Positions 48,777 to 59,504 of a DNA stretch of 64,000 bases are shown here, piece after piece; positions within the stretch are counted from its first letter, which is position 1, and each line of letters starts with the position of its first letter. Origin of the DNA: Apostichopus japonicus. Lineage: Eukaryota; Echinodermata; Holothuroidea; Aspidochirotida; Stichopodidae. The position numbers and the translations under genes were made by a program. The DNA lies in assembly GCF_037975245.1 (NCBI RefSeq), contig NC_092569.1, positions 3,237,001 to 3,301,000 on the forward strand, given 5' to 3'. Below the pieces are notes generated by a model. It was not told where the DNA came from. It saw only the letters and a list, made by a program, of their open reading frames with translations, and searched no databases.

Positions 48777-48956
48777 AAACCCACCCTGCCGGAATGTTCC
48801 CTTACGTAAGGGTACATCCCGGCAGGGTGGGTTTGCAGTCACCGGGAACTATTTTTCTTGTTTGGTTTTCCTTAGCGTACACTAAGGAACAAACAAACAA
48901 GAAAAATAGTTCCCGTTGACTGGGCTGCTCCCCAGAGGAGGACAATTCCTCTGGGG
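48777..48956. repeat. Cluster of three consecutive hairpins
   Basis: Hairpin 1: 48777-48792 pairs perfectly with 48819-48834 (16 bp); the loop itself is almost palindromic (CCCTTACGTAAGGG at 48799-48812), so the whole 58 bases are a near-perfect palindrome. Hairpin 2: 48844-48863 pairs perfectly with 48895-48914 (20 bp), with inner CCTTAG/CTAAGG (48870-48875 and 48882-48887). Hairpin 3: 48930-48939 (CCCCAGAGGA) pairs with 48947-48956 across a 7-base loop. The three lie within 180 bp with spacers of 9 and 15 bases. No target duplication or known family was identified. Confidence 0.9.
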
Positions 48957-49743
48957 TTTTACTCACATGCCCTCTAGCCACCAGGTTCCTGAAAAAGGGG
49001 GATCTCCTTCTGCCAGGGCTGAAGCCTCCTCCCAATTTAAGAAATCTTAAGTATCTAGGGAACTTTTTAAATTATTTTAGCGTAGGTTTTATGAACTAAG
49101 TATTTCAGTAAGAGGTCATGGATTAGGGGGTTGTTTTTTTTTTTTTTTGAAGGATTTTGTTTGTTTGAAATAAATAGTCGGTCAAAAAGTGGCCAAGACT
49201 AGTAAGAGTTTGCTGCTTCAAGGAGCTAATTATTGGTGGCGATGTAGGGATGTTAAGGCAGTTTCTAAGGGCTTTATTATTAATAATGTTTAATTGGGAA
49301 ATTTGAGAATTATTACAACTAAGGAGGCATATACTTACATAAGTAATGATTGGTTTAATATTTGAGTTATAAATTTGTAATAAAATACGTGGGAGTAGAC
49401 ACTTTAGAGAACTTAGGCCTAGGCTTTTAAAAATTTAGGTGAGGTTAGTGGTATCCTCCAACCTGTACCGATAGTGGTAATCTTTTACTTGTACGCCAAA
49501 TGCACCCAGCGTTAGCTTGTACTTGTAGTAATCTCTCTTTTCAAATTCAGCAGCTGTCAAAATGGACTCAACAATATCAATCCACAAATTAAGATGAATA
49601 ATTATGCCAGTCTATCATTCAGAAGTTGTTGCGTATTCGTTGATATGGTGACTTAGGCATGCTATTGAAGAATGAATATTCATAGCCGTTGCAGCCGAAA
49701 TAACGTGATTTCATATTGAAGTCAAACTCATCTATTTTCAATC

Positions 49744-49830
49744 CGGCGATTAGCTTAGTGGATGAAAGGGTGAACTACAAGGTGAATGTTCCGAGTTCGA
49801 TTACCACACGATGAAGCTCTTTTTCCATTA
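49744..49830 (+). mobile_element. tRNA-like SINE head or tRNA pseudogene
   Basis: A perfect A-box-like TAGCTTAGTGG (49751-49761) and a B-box-like GAGTTCGATTAC (49793-49804) occur at tRNA spacing, followed by CTTTTTCC, a possible Pol III stop. The acceptor arms do not clearly pair, so a functional tRNA is unlikely. Confidence 0.5.
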
Positions 49831-49889
49831 ATCATCTTTTACTCGGGTTAGCATCTTTAAGTATTATTCTGACTCTGCTCTATCAGCGC

Positions 49890-50215
49890 TCAGGAGTTTG
49901 ACGCAGTTGTCAAGGCATAAACCTGCGGATTTCTGTTAAAACGCGCTAGGGTTCGAGACCAGCTCGGTGCAGTGATGTATCGGCAGGGTGCAAAAGGTGT
50001 GGCTTAAGGCCCCATGCCCGGCGCCTTCCTTTAATGTCTCGGACCCGGAGAATACCCATAGTGGGACCGGTCGACCTTGAACGGCCAGAAGCGAGCTAGG
50101 TGGCTTTCGGTTAATCCTTGCCTCTCGAGGCATGTGTGAAACCCATAATGACCATTGAATGCGTGGCCCTGCGTCGGTAGTATTCTTTTGTTTATTTTTT
50201 CTTTTTTTCTTTTTT
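49890..50215 (+). mobile_element. Probable second tRNA-derived SINE
   Basis: A-box-like GACGCAGTTGTCAAGGC (about 49900-49916) and B box GGGTTCGAGACC (49949-49960) are followed by a GC-rich body unlike the surrounding DNA (about 49960-50175) and a T-rich tail (50187-50220). GC content and Pol III motifs argue for a SINE distinct from the four-copy family. Confidence 0.55.
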
Positions 50216-50459
50216 TTTAAACTTTATTTTAAGAGGGTAGCTCGTTTAGCAATAGCTAATCTTCCACGATCTTCCCTCTAATAAGACATATAATAATATA
50301 AAATGTTTGAACATTTAAGAAGTCATAAGTACAAAATTAAAACAAAAATATGATGTAACCTAACTGGTTAATAAAATAGTTAAAACGTGTAACAGAGTAA
50401 AGAAAATTAAGAAATTTGGTAAAAATAAAAGTGAAGTAGACCTAAACTTTATCAGATAC

Positions 50460-50980
50460 TAGGCGTTTAAATTGGTTAAGATTTGTTGCTGATTTTACTC
50501 TTTGATCTATTTTTTTCCAGTCTTTTTGAGGCAATGCATGAAAAACGATTGTTATAAAAACTAGTGTGGCCGCCTGTAATGTGCAGGTTTCTTGCCATAG
50601 AGGATCTTAAATTGTGATTATGAATGTTTGTAATTGGTTTAAACATCTCATTCATGTAATCTGGTCCTTGATCATTAATTGACTTGTATACCAAAGTTAA
50701 CCTTCTATACATAACGTGTCTGTCAAAGTCTTCCATCCCAGCGTGGCAAATAAATCACTTGAACGATCTTCATATGTACCATTTAAAATAATGCGTGCAG
50801 CACTTTTCTTTAATTTAATAGTTCTATCAGCATTATGGGCAGTGGTAGTTCCCCAATCTAGACAGCAGTAGTCAAGTATTGGAAGAATGTATCCATTATA
50901 ATACAGATAGCACGTGGCAGTGTCTATTTACTGTTTAATCCTTCGCAAAAGAGCTAATCTTGTACTAATAGTACTACATA
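50460..50980 (-). mobile_element. Decayed non-LTR retrotransposon, C-terminal ORF2 fragment
   Basis: The minus strand encodes Leu-Pro-Ile-Leu-Asp-Tyr-Cys-Cys near 50880, followed by Lys-Lys-Ser-Ala-Ala-Arg-Ile-Ile-Leu near 50815. After a frameshift near 50730 it continues Leu-Thr-Leu-Val-Tyr-Lys-Ser-Ile-Asn-Asp-Gln-Gly-Pro-Asp-Tyr and Asn-Leu-Arg-Ser-Ser. These are typical of the region following the reverse transcriptase core in LINE ORF2 proteins. The 5' side stops abruptly at the hAT-like end at 50981. It belongs to a different lineage from the copy at 43955. Confidence 0.78.
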
Positions 50981-52253
50981 CAGGGGCGTATTCAGGATTT
51001 TCTAACCAAGGGTGCGCGAATTACTATCTTAGCAGAGCGCCACCATCGGTTGGCGCGCAGCGTACAAAAAACAAAAATCTGATTTTGACACCCCCAGATC
51101 ACCGGAAATGGCACATCTCGGGCTTGAAAATGTTCAACTAGATGTTCACTTTTGCCCGAGAACCAAGTATTGTCCCAATATATTTTTTCCCATCCATAAC
51201 CTTTTTGAAGATTGTCACCAGTCGCACATTATGTTCGACGTCATCGCATCTCCACAATACCAGTCAGCCCTTTTAAGGTTTTAAGCCCATTATTCGTTCA
51301 TAATTTGAAAATTCACACTTCTAGTGAAATAAATTCACTTCAAAACATACCCATAATGTTGCACAAAATTTCATCTATGGACAACTAATATAGAAAAACC
51401 TCCTTCAACCCCTAACAGACCGGTCAAAATTACACGAGTATAGGGAAGTATGTTTAGGAATGTTGGTCAGGGAAATTTAGAAAATTCAGACACTGTTCAT
51501 TTATTGTTGCATGGGCACATATCAGTCTTGAATAATGGTGTGGACGCGTGTCTGCTTTCTGATAATATCTAAGCGGAGCACGACCATGGGTTCGCGCGTA
51601 GCGTACAAGAAATTGTTGGCAAATATACATCCCAGATCGCCGGAAATGACACTTCCCAGACCCAATGATGCTCCCAAACCTCCTTTAAGCTTTAGATCTC
51701 ATGGCTTAGAAATTTTGTTAAGGGAATGATGCATGGGTATCTGCAGAAAAAACAATCAGGGGACAAATAATCCAAGTAGACTTTTGTATACGATGGGTCT
51801 GGGGTCCTCTCCCAGAAAACAATTATATACTGCCGCAAATTCGATTTCCGTCCTATATTTAACAACTGTGGATAAATATAATAAAATCAGAACTGGACGT
51901 GAAGCTATCTCAAATTGGCAACACACAGTGTGAGTCGTTAGCGATTGTCTTGTTCGCACTCCGTCCGTTTTGCTGACCACAATTTACCAGTCTCTTTCAT
52001 AGATTATGTTTCACATGATTGAATGTGCTAATACTTCAGCGGAGAAGTCACGCCTAACAGTGTCAACAGTAATAACTCTCGTCTTTTAAAGCATGTCATT
52101 TTCACAATGCTGGATCAAACTGCGCTAAAGTTCAAAACAGGGGAAAAGTTGAAATGCAATGTTTGGTCCAGACAAATTGGTAAATCATGTCCCCACGACT
52201 GAAAAAGTTGGTTGGGACGCGTCCCGCTGTCCCCGACAGGATTTGCGCCCATG
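50981..52253 (-). mobile_element. hAT-like element(s), related right ends in reverse orientation, probably composite
   Basis: The left boundary CAGGGGCGTATTCAGG (50981) and the right boundary (minus strand CATGGGCGCAAATCCTGT, from 52253) have hAT-type termini. The segments at about 51022-51125 and 51566-51670 both match, on the minus strand, the right end shared by the elements at 28654 and 36485 (GTACGCT-CGCGCCAACC, GGTGGCGCTC-GCTTAGA). No target duplication joins the outer ends, so at least two partial elements are likely. Confidence 0.6.
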
Positions 52254-52904
52254 TATTGGTGCACAAATATTAAAACGGCTACTACGGCTCTTAGAACGGC
52301 TACTATAAAACTCGGTTGAAGGAAATGAACAAATACCAGATATTTCCGAGACCGAACACTACACTCATAGACAGTTTGAAGGCTATTCATCCTGGAACGC
52401 CGTTTTCATGTTCCCTGATATGATGTGATATCTGCTGTTTGCTTTACAAATTCGAATAATTGAAATGAGACTGAAATAAATCACTTTTATATGTTTATTG
52501 GCAATGCCCCACATTCTTTTCATTTCAAAAGACGCACAGTTTTGAGTTCATTACACACTGACTGCTTTGATTCTCTATTTGCCTTAAGTTTAGGGAAGAT
52601 TGTCATCTCTATATAGTTATTGCCAGATATTATAGCCATCGGTACAGTGTCCCTGGGATTTTTCGGGGCCTGATCTTGGGAAATTGCAAAATCGGGAGTG
52701 GTCACACTCCATGTAGGTCAGTGCACGACCTCTAGAAGTCACTAATACACAACCCCAATCCCTTGTTATCGATGAAGTGATGTGTTGCCGGATTTGGCAA
52801 GGTCTTGTTACTACGGGCGAAGGTCTTTAAATTTCGTAACTCATCGGAAGCGATTAAAGACGGGTGGGCTTAGGGTTGTGGGGCGCGCGTTTTCATGCGG
52901 AAGT
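52254..52904. other. Intergenic DNA before the satellite; no recognisable feature
   Basis: No gene or repeat is recognised. A short GC-rich stretch (GTGGGGCGCGCG, about 52878-52889) lies just before the array begins. Confidence 0.45.
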
Positions 52905-53234
52905 AGTATAATAAAAGTAGTATAAGCAGTCATATTTTGGTGGAAAAATGAAATTAATAAACCATATCCTGACGTCATTTCATATTAATTTTAAATGACT
53001 AAAACTTCCCCGAATTCCACTTTTGTCAAGAGAGAAGCGTTTATTTCGGTTCTGGGAATCCTTATAAGCATCCTGAGAGAAATTTGAGAACATTGATTTT
53101 TGGCCGAAATTTGGCAATTTTGTAAGGCTATACTCTTATGATTGTGCTCGATTTTGGCCAAAATCACGACTTTTTTAACTCTTCCCAAAATTGTACCTGC
53201 GGTGTGTGGCGCCCTTTTGATTCCTTTACAGGTA

Positions 53235-55440
53235 ATAAAAGTAGTATAAGCAGTCATATTTTGGTGGCAAAATGGAATTAATAAACCATATCCTGACGTC
53301 ATTTCATATTAATTTTAAATGACTAAAACTTCGTCGAATTCCACTTTTGTCAAGAGAGAAGCGTTTATTTCGGTTCTGGGAATCCTTATAAGTGTCCTGA
53401 GTGAAATTTGTGAACATTGATTTTTGGCCGAAATTAGGCAATTTTGTAAGGCTTATGATTTTGCTCGATTTTGGCCAAAATCACGACTTTTTAATTCTTC
53501 CCAAAATTGTACCTGCGGTGTGTGGCGCCCTTTTGATACCTTTCCAGGTGATAAAAGTAGTTATAAGCAGTCACATTTTGGTGGAAAAATGAAATTAATA
53601 AACCATATCCTGACGTCATTTCATATTAATTTTAAATAACTAAAACTTCGTCGAATTCCACTTTTGTCAAGAGAGAAGCGTTTATTTCGGTTCTGGGAAT
53701 CCTTATAAGTGTCCTGAGTGAAATTTGAGAACATTGATTTTTGGCCGAAATTAGGCAATTTTGTAAGGCTATACCCTTATGATTTTGCTCGATTTTGGCC
53801 CAAATCACGACTTTTTTAATTCTTCCCAAAATTGTACCTGCGGTGTGTAGCGCCCTTTTGATTCCTTTCCAGGTGATAAGAGTAGTATAAGCAGTCATAT
53901 TTTGGTGGAAAAATGAAATTAATTAACCATATCCTGACGTCATTTCGTATCAATTTTAAATGACTAAAACTTCGTCGAATTCCACTTTTGTCACAAGAGA
54001 AGCGTTTATTTCGGTTCTGGGAATCCTTATAAGTGTCCTGAGTGAAATTTGTGAACATTGATTTTTGGCCGAAATTTGGCAATTTTGTAAGGCTATATAC
54101 CCTTATGATTTTGCTCGATTTTGGCCCAAATCACGACATTTTTAATTCTTCCCAAAATTGTACATGCGGTGTGTAGCGCCCTTTTGATTCCTTTCCAGGT
54201 GATAAGAGTACTATAAGCAGTCATATTTTGGTGGCAAAATGAAATTAATTAACCATATCCTGACGTCATTTCGTATTAATTTTAAATAACTAAAACTTCG
54301 TCGAATTCCACTTTTGTCACAAGAGAAGCGTTTATTTCGATTCTGGGAAACATTGATTTTTGGCCGAAATTTGGCAATTTTGTAAGGCTATACCCTTATG
54401 ATTTTGCTCAATTTTGGCCAAAATCACGACTTTTTTAATTCTTCCCAAAATTGTACCTGCGGTGTGTAGCGCCCTTTTGATTCCTTTCCAGGTGATAAGA
54501 GTAGTATAAGCAGTCATATTTTGGTGGAAAAATGAAATTAATTAACCATATCCTGACGTCATTTCGTATCAATTTTAAATGACTAAAACTTCGTCGAATT
54601 CCACTTTTGTCACAAGAGAAGCGTTTATTTCGGTTCTGGGAATCCTTATAAGTGTCCTGAGTGAAATTTGTGAACATTGATTTTTGGCCGAAATTTGGCA
54701 ATTTTGTAAGGCTATATACCCTTATGATTTTGCTCGATTTTGGCCCAAATCACGACATTTTTAATTCTTCCCAAAATTGTACCTGCGGTGTGTAGCGCCC
54801 TTTTGATTCCTTTCCAGGTGATAAGAGTACTATAAGCAGTCATATTTTGGTGGCAAAATGAAATTAATTAACCATATCCTGACGTCATTTCGTATTAATT
54901 TTAAATAACTAAAACTTCGTCGAATTCCACTTTTGTCACAAGAGAAGCGTTTATTTTCGATTCTGGGAAACATTGATTTTTGGCCGAAATTTGGCAATTT
55001 TGTAAGGCTATACCCTTATGATTTTGCTCAATTTTGGCCCAAATCACGACTTTTTTAATTCTTCCCAAAATTGTACCTGCGGTGTGTAGCGCCCTTTTGA
55101 TTCCTTTCCAGGTGATAAGAGTAGTATAAGCAGTCATATTTTGGTGGAAAAATGAAATTAATTAACCATATCCTGACGTCATTTCGTATCAATTTTAAAT
55201 GACTAAAACTTCGTCGAATTCCACTTTTGTCACAAGAGAAGCGTTTATTTCGGTTCTGGGAATCCTTATAAGTGTCCTGAGTGAAATTTGTGAACATTGA
55301 TTTTTGGCCGAAATTTGGCAATTTTGTAAGGCTATATACCCTTATGATTTTGCTCAATTTTGGCCCAAATCACGACTTTTTTAATTCTTCCCAAAATTGT
55401 ACCTGCGGTGTGTAGCGCCCTTTTGATTCCTTTCCAGGTG
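53235..55440. repeat. Satellite higher-order unit, copy A (7 monomers, 2206 bp)
   Basis: Monomer lengths are 316, 325, 326, 293, 326, 294, 326. The same order of lengths and the same diagnostic variants (for example ACATGCGG only in the third monomer, GGCTTATG in the first) recur in copy B. Confidence 0.9.
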
Positions 55441-57646
55441 ATAAGAGTACTATAAGCAGTCATATTTTGGTGGAAAAATGAAATTAATAAACCATATCCT
55501 GACGTCATTTCATATTAATTTTAAATGACTAAAACTTCGTCGAATTCCACTTTTGTCAAGAGAGAAGCGTTTATTTCGGTTCTGGGAATCCTTATAAGTG
55601 TCCTGAGTGAAATTTGTGAACATTGATTTTTGGCCGAAATTAGGCAATTTTGTAAGGCTTATGATTTTGCTCGATTTTGGCCAAAATCACGACTTTTTAA
55701 TTCTTCCCAAAATTGTACCTGCGGTGTGTGGCGCCCTTTTGATACCTTTCCAGGTGATAAAAGTAGTTATAAGCAGTCACATTTTGGTGGAAAAATGAAA
55801 TTAATAAACCATATCCTGACGTCATTTCATATTAATTTTAAATAACTAAAACTTCGTCGAATTCCACTTTTGTCAAGAGAGAAGCGTTTATTTCGGTTCT
55901 GGGAATCCTTATAAGTGTCCTGAGTGAAATTTGAGAACATTGATTTTTGGCCGAAATTAGGCAATTTTGTAAGGCTATACCCTTATGATTTTGCTCGATT
56001 TTGGCCCAAATCACGACTTTTTTAATTCTTCCCAAAATTGTACCTGCGGTGTGTAGCGCCCTTTTGATTCCTTTCCAGGTGATAAGAGTAGTATAAGCAG
56101 TCATATTTTGGTGGAAAAATGAAATTAATTAACCATATCCTGACGTCATTTCGTATCAATTTTAAATGACTAAAACTTCGTCGAATTCCACTTTTGTCAC
56201 AAGAGAAGCGTTTATTTCGGTTCTGGGAATCCTTATAAGTGTCCTGAGTGAAATTTGTGAACATTGATTTTTGGCCGAAATTTGGCAATTTTGTAAGGCT
56301 ATATACCCTTATGATTTTGCTCGATTTTGGCCCAAATCACGACATTTTTAATTCTTCCCAAAATTGTACATGCGGTGTGTAGCGCCCTTTTGATTCCTTT
56401 CCAGGTGATAAGAGTACTATAAGCAGTCATATTTTGGTGGCAAAATGAAATTAATTAACCATATCCTGACGTCATTTCGTATTAATTTTAAATAACTAAA
56501 ACTTCGTCGAATTCCACTTTTGTCACAAGAGAAGCGTTTATTTCGATTCTGGGAAACATTGATTTTTGGCCGAAATTTGGCAATTTTGTAAGGCTATACC
56601 CTTATGATTTTGCTCAATTTTGGCCAAAATCACGACTTTTTTAATTCTTCCCAAAATTGTACCTGCGGTGTGTAGCGCCCTTTTGATTCCTTTCCAGGTG
56701 ATAAGAGTAGTATAAGCAGTCATATTTTGGTGGAAAAATGAAATTAATTAACCATATCCTGACGTCATTTCGTATCAATTTTAAATGACTAAAACTTCGT
56801 CGAATTCCACTTTTGTCACAAGAGAAGCGTTTATTTCGGTTCTGGGAATCCTTATAAGTGTCCTGAGTGAAATTTGTGAACATTGATTTTTGGCCGAAAT
56901 TTGGCAATTTTGTAAGGCTATATACCCTTATGATTTTGCTCGATTTTGGCCCAAATCACGACATTTTTAATTCTTCCCAAAATTGTACCTGCGGTGTGTA
57001 GCGCCCTTTTGATTCCTTTCCAGGTGATAAGAGTACTATAAGCAGTCATATTTTGGTGGCAAAATGAAATTAATTAACCATATCCTGACGTCATTTCGTA
57101 TTAATTTTAAATAACTAAAACTTCGTCGAATTCCACTTTTGTCACAAGAGAAGCGTTTATTTTCGATTCTGGGAAACATTGATTTTTGGCCGAAATTTGG
57201 CAATTTTGTAAGGCTATACCCTTATGATTTTGCTCAATTTTGGCCCAAATCACGACTTTTTTAATTCTTCCCAAAATTGTACCTGCGGTGTGTAGCGCCC
57301 TTTTGATTCCTTTCCAGGTGATAAGAGTAGTATAAGCAGTCATATTTTGGTGGAAAAATGAAATTAATTAACCATATCCTGACGTCATTTCGTATCAATT
57401 TTAAATGACTAAAACTTCGTCGAATTCCACTTTTGTCACAAGAGAAGCGTTTATTTCGGTTCTGGGAATCCTTATAAGTGTCCTGAGTGAAATTTGTGAA
57501 CATTGATTTTTGGCCGAAATTTGGCAATTTTGTAAGGCTATATACCCTTATGATTTTGCTCAATTTTGGCCCAAATCACGACTTTTTTAATTCTTCCCAA
57601 AATTGTACCTGCGGTGTGTAGCGCCCTTTTGATTCCTTTCCAGGTG
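55441..57646. repeat. Satellite higher-order unit, copy B (7 monomers, 2206 bp)
   Basis: Same seven lengths as copy A at an exact offset of 2206 bp. Wherever I compared the two they looked identical, implying very recent duplication or an assembly duplication. Confidence 0.9.
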
Positions 57647-59504
57647 ATAAGAGTACTATAAGCAGTCATATTTTGGTGGAAAAATGAAATTAATTAACCA
57701 TATCCTGACGTCATTTCGTATCAATTTTAAATGACTAAAACTTCGTCGAATTCCACTTTTGTCACAAGAGAAGCGTTTATTTCGGTTCTGGGAATCCTTA
57801 TAAGTGTCCTGAGTGAAATTTGTGAACATTGATTTTTGGCCGAAATTTGGCAATTTTGTAAGGCTATATACCCTTATGATTTTGCTCGATTTTGGCCCAA
57901 ATCACGACATTTTTAATTCTTCCCAAAATTGTACATGCGGTGTGTAGCGCCCTTTTGATTCCTTTCCAGGTGATAAGAGTACTATAAGCAGTCATATTTT
58001 GGTGGCAAAATGAAATTAATTAACCATATCCTGACGTCATTTCGTATTAATTTTAAATAACTAAAACTTCGTCGAATTCCACTTTTGTCACAAGAGAAGC
58101 GTTTATTTCGATTCTGGGAAACATTGATTTTTGGCCGAAATTTGGCAATTTTGTAAGGCTATACCCTTATGATTTTGCTCAATTTTGGCCCAAATCACGA
58201 CTTTTTTAATTCTTCCCAAAATTGTACCTGCGGTGTGTAGCGCCCTTTTGATTCCTTTCCAGGTGATAAGAGTAGTATAAGCAGTCATATTTTGGTGGAA
58301 AAATGAAATTAATTAACCATATCCTGACGTCATTTCGTATCAATTTTAAATGACTAAAACTTCGTCGAATTCCACTTTTGTCACAAGAGAAGCGTTTATT
58401 TCGGTTCTGGGAATCCTTATAAGTGTCCTGAGTGAAATTTGTGAACATTGATTTTTGGCCGAAATTTGGCAATTTTGTAAGGCTATATACCCTTATGATT
58501 TTGCTCGATTTTGGCCCAAATCACGACATTTTTAATTCTTCCCAAAATTGTACCTGCGGTGTGTAGCGCCCTTTTGATTCCTTTCCAGGTGATAAGAGTA
58601 CTATAAGCAGTCATATTTTGGTGGCAAAATGAAATTAATTAACCATATCCTGACGTCATTTCGTATTAATTTTAAATAACTAAAACTTCGTCGAATTCCA
58701 CTTTTGTCACAAGAGAAGCGTTTATTTTCGATTCTGGGAAACATTGATTTTTGGCCGAAATTTGGCAATTTTGTAAGGCTATACCCTTATGATTTTGCTC
58801 AATTTTGGCCCAAATCACGACTTTTTTAATTCTTCCCAAAATTGTACCTGCGGTGTGTAGCGCCCTTTTGATTCCTTTCCAGGTGATAAGAGTAGTATAA
58901 GCAGTCATATTTTGGTGGAAAAATGAAATTAATTAACCATATCCTGACGTCATTTCGTATCAATTTTAAATGACTAAAACTTCGTCGAATTCCACTTTTG
59001 TCACAAGAGAAGCGTTTATTTCGGTTCTGGGAATCCTTATAAGTGTCCTGAGTGAAATTTGTGAACATTGATTTTTGGCCGAAATTTGGCAATTTTGTAA
59101 GGCTATATACCCTTATGATTTTGCTCGATTTTGGCCCAAATCACGACATTTTTAATTCTTCCCAAAATTGTACATGCGGTGTGTAGCGCCCTTTTGATTC
59201 CTTTCCAGGTGATAAGAGTACTATAAGCAGTCATATTTTGGTGGCAAAATGAAATTAATTAACCATATCCTGACGTCATTTCGTATTAATTTTAAATAAC
59301 TAAAACTTCGTCGAATTCCACTTTTGTCACAAGAGAAGCGTTTATTTCGATTCTGGGAAACATTGATTTTTGGCCGAAATTTGGCAATTTTGTAAGGCTA
59401 TACCCTTATGATTTTGCTCAATTTTGGCCAAAATCACGACTTTTTTAATTCTTCCCAAAATTGTACCTGCGGTGTGTGGCGCCCTTTTGATTCCCTTCCA
59501 GGTG
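57647..59504. repeat. Satellite partial higher-order units (4 monomers, then 2)
   Basis: Lengths 326, 293, 326, 294 (57647-58885) correspond to monomers 3-6 of the seven-monomer unit. Then 326, 293 (58886-59504) correspond to monomers 3-4. The ACATGCGG marker recurs in the monomers at 57647 and 58886, fixing the register. This is the pattern expected from unequal exchange. Confidence 0.8.

Noticed and set aside
49744-49812. Functional tRNA gene
   Set aside because: A and B boxes are present, but the arms do not form a convincing cloverleaf and the B box has a mismatch.
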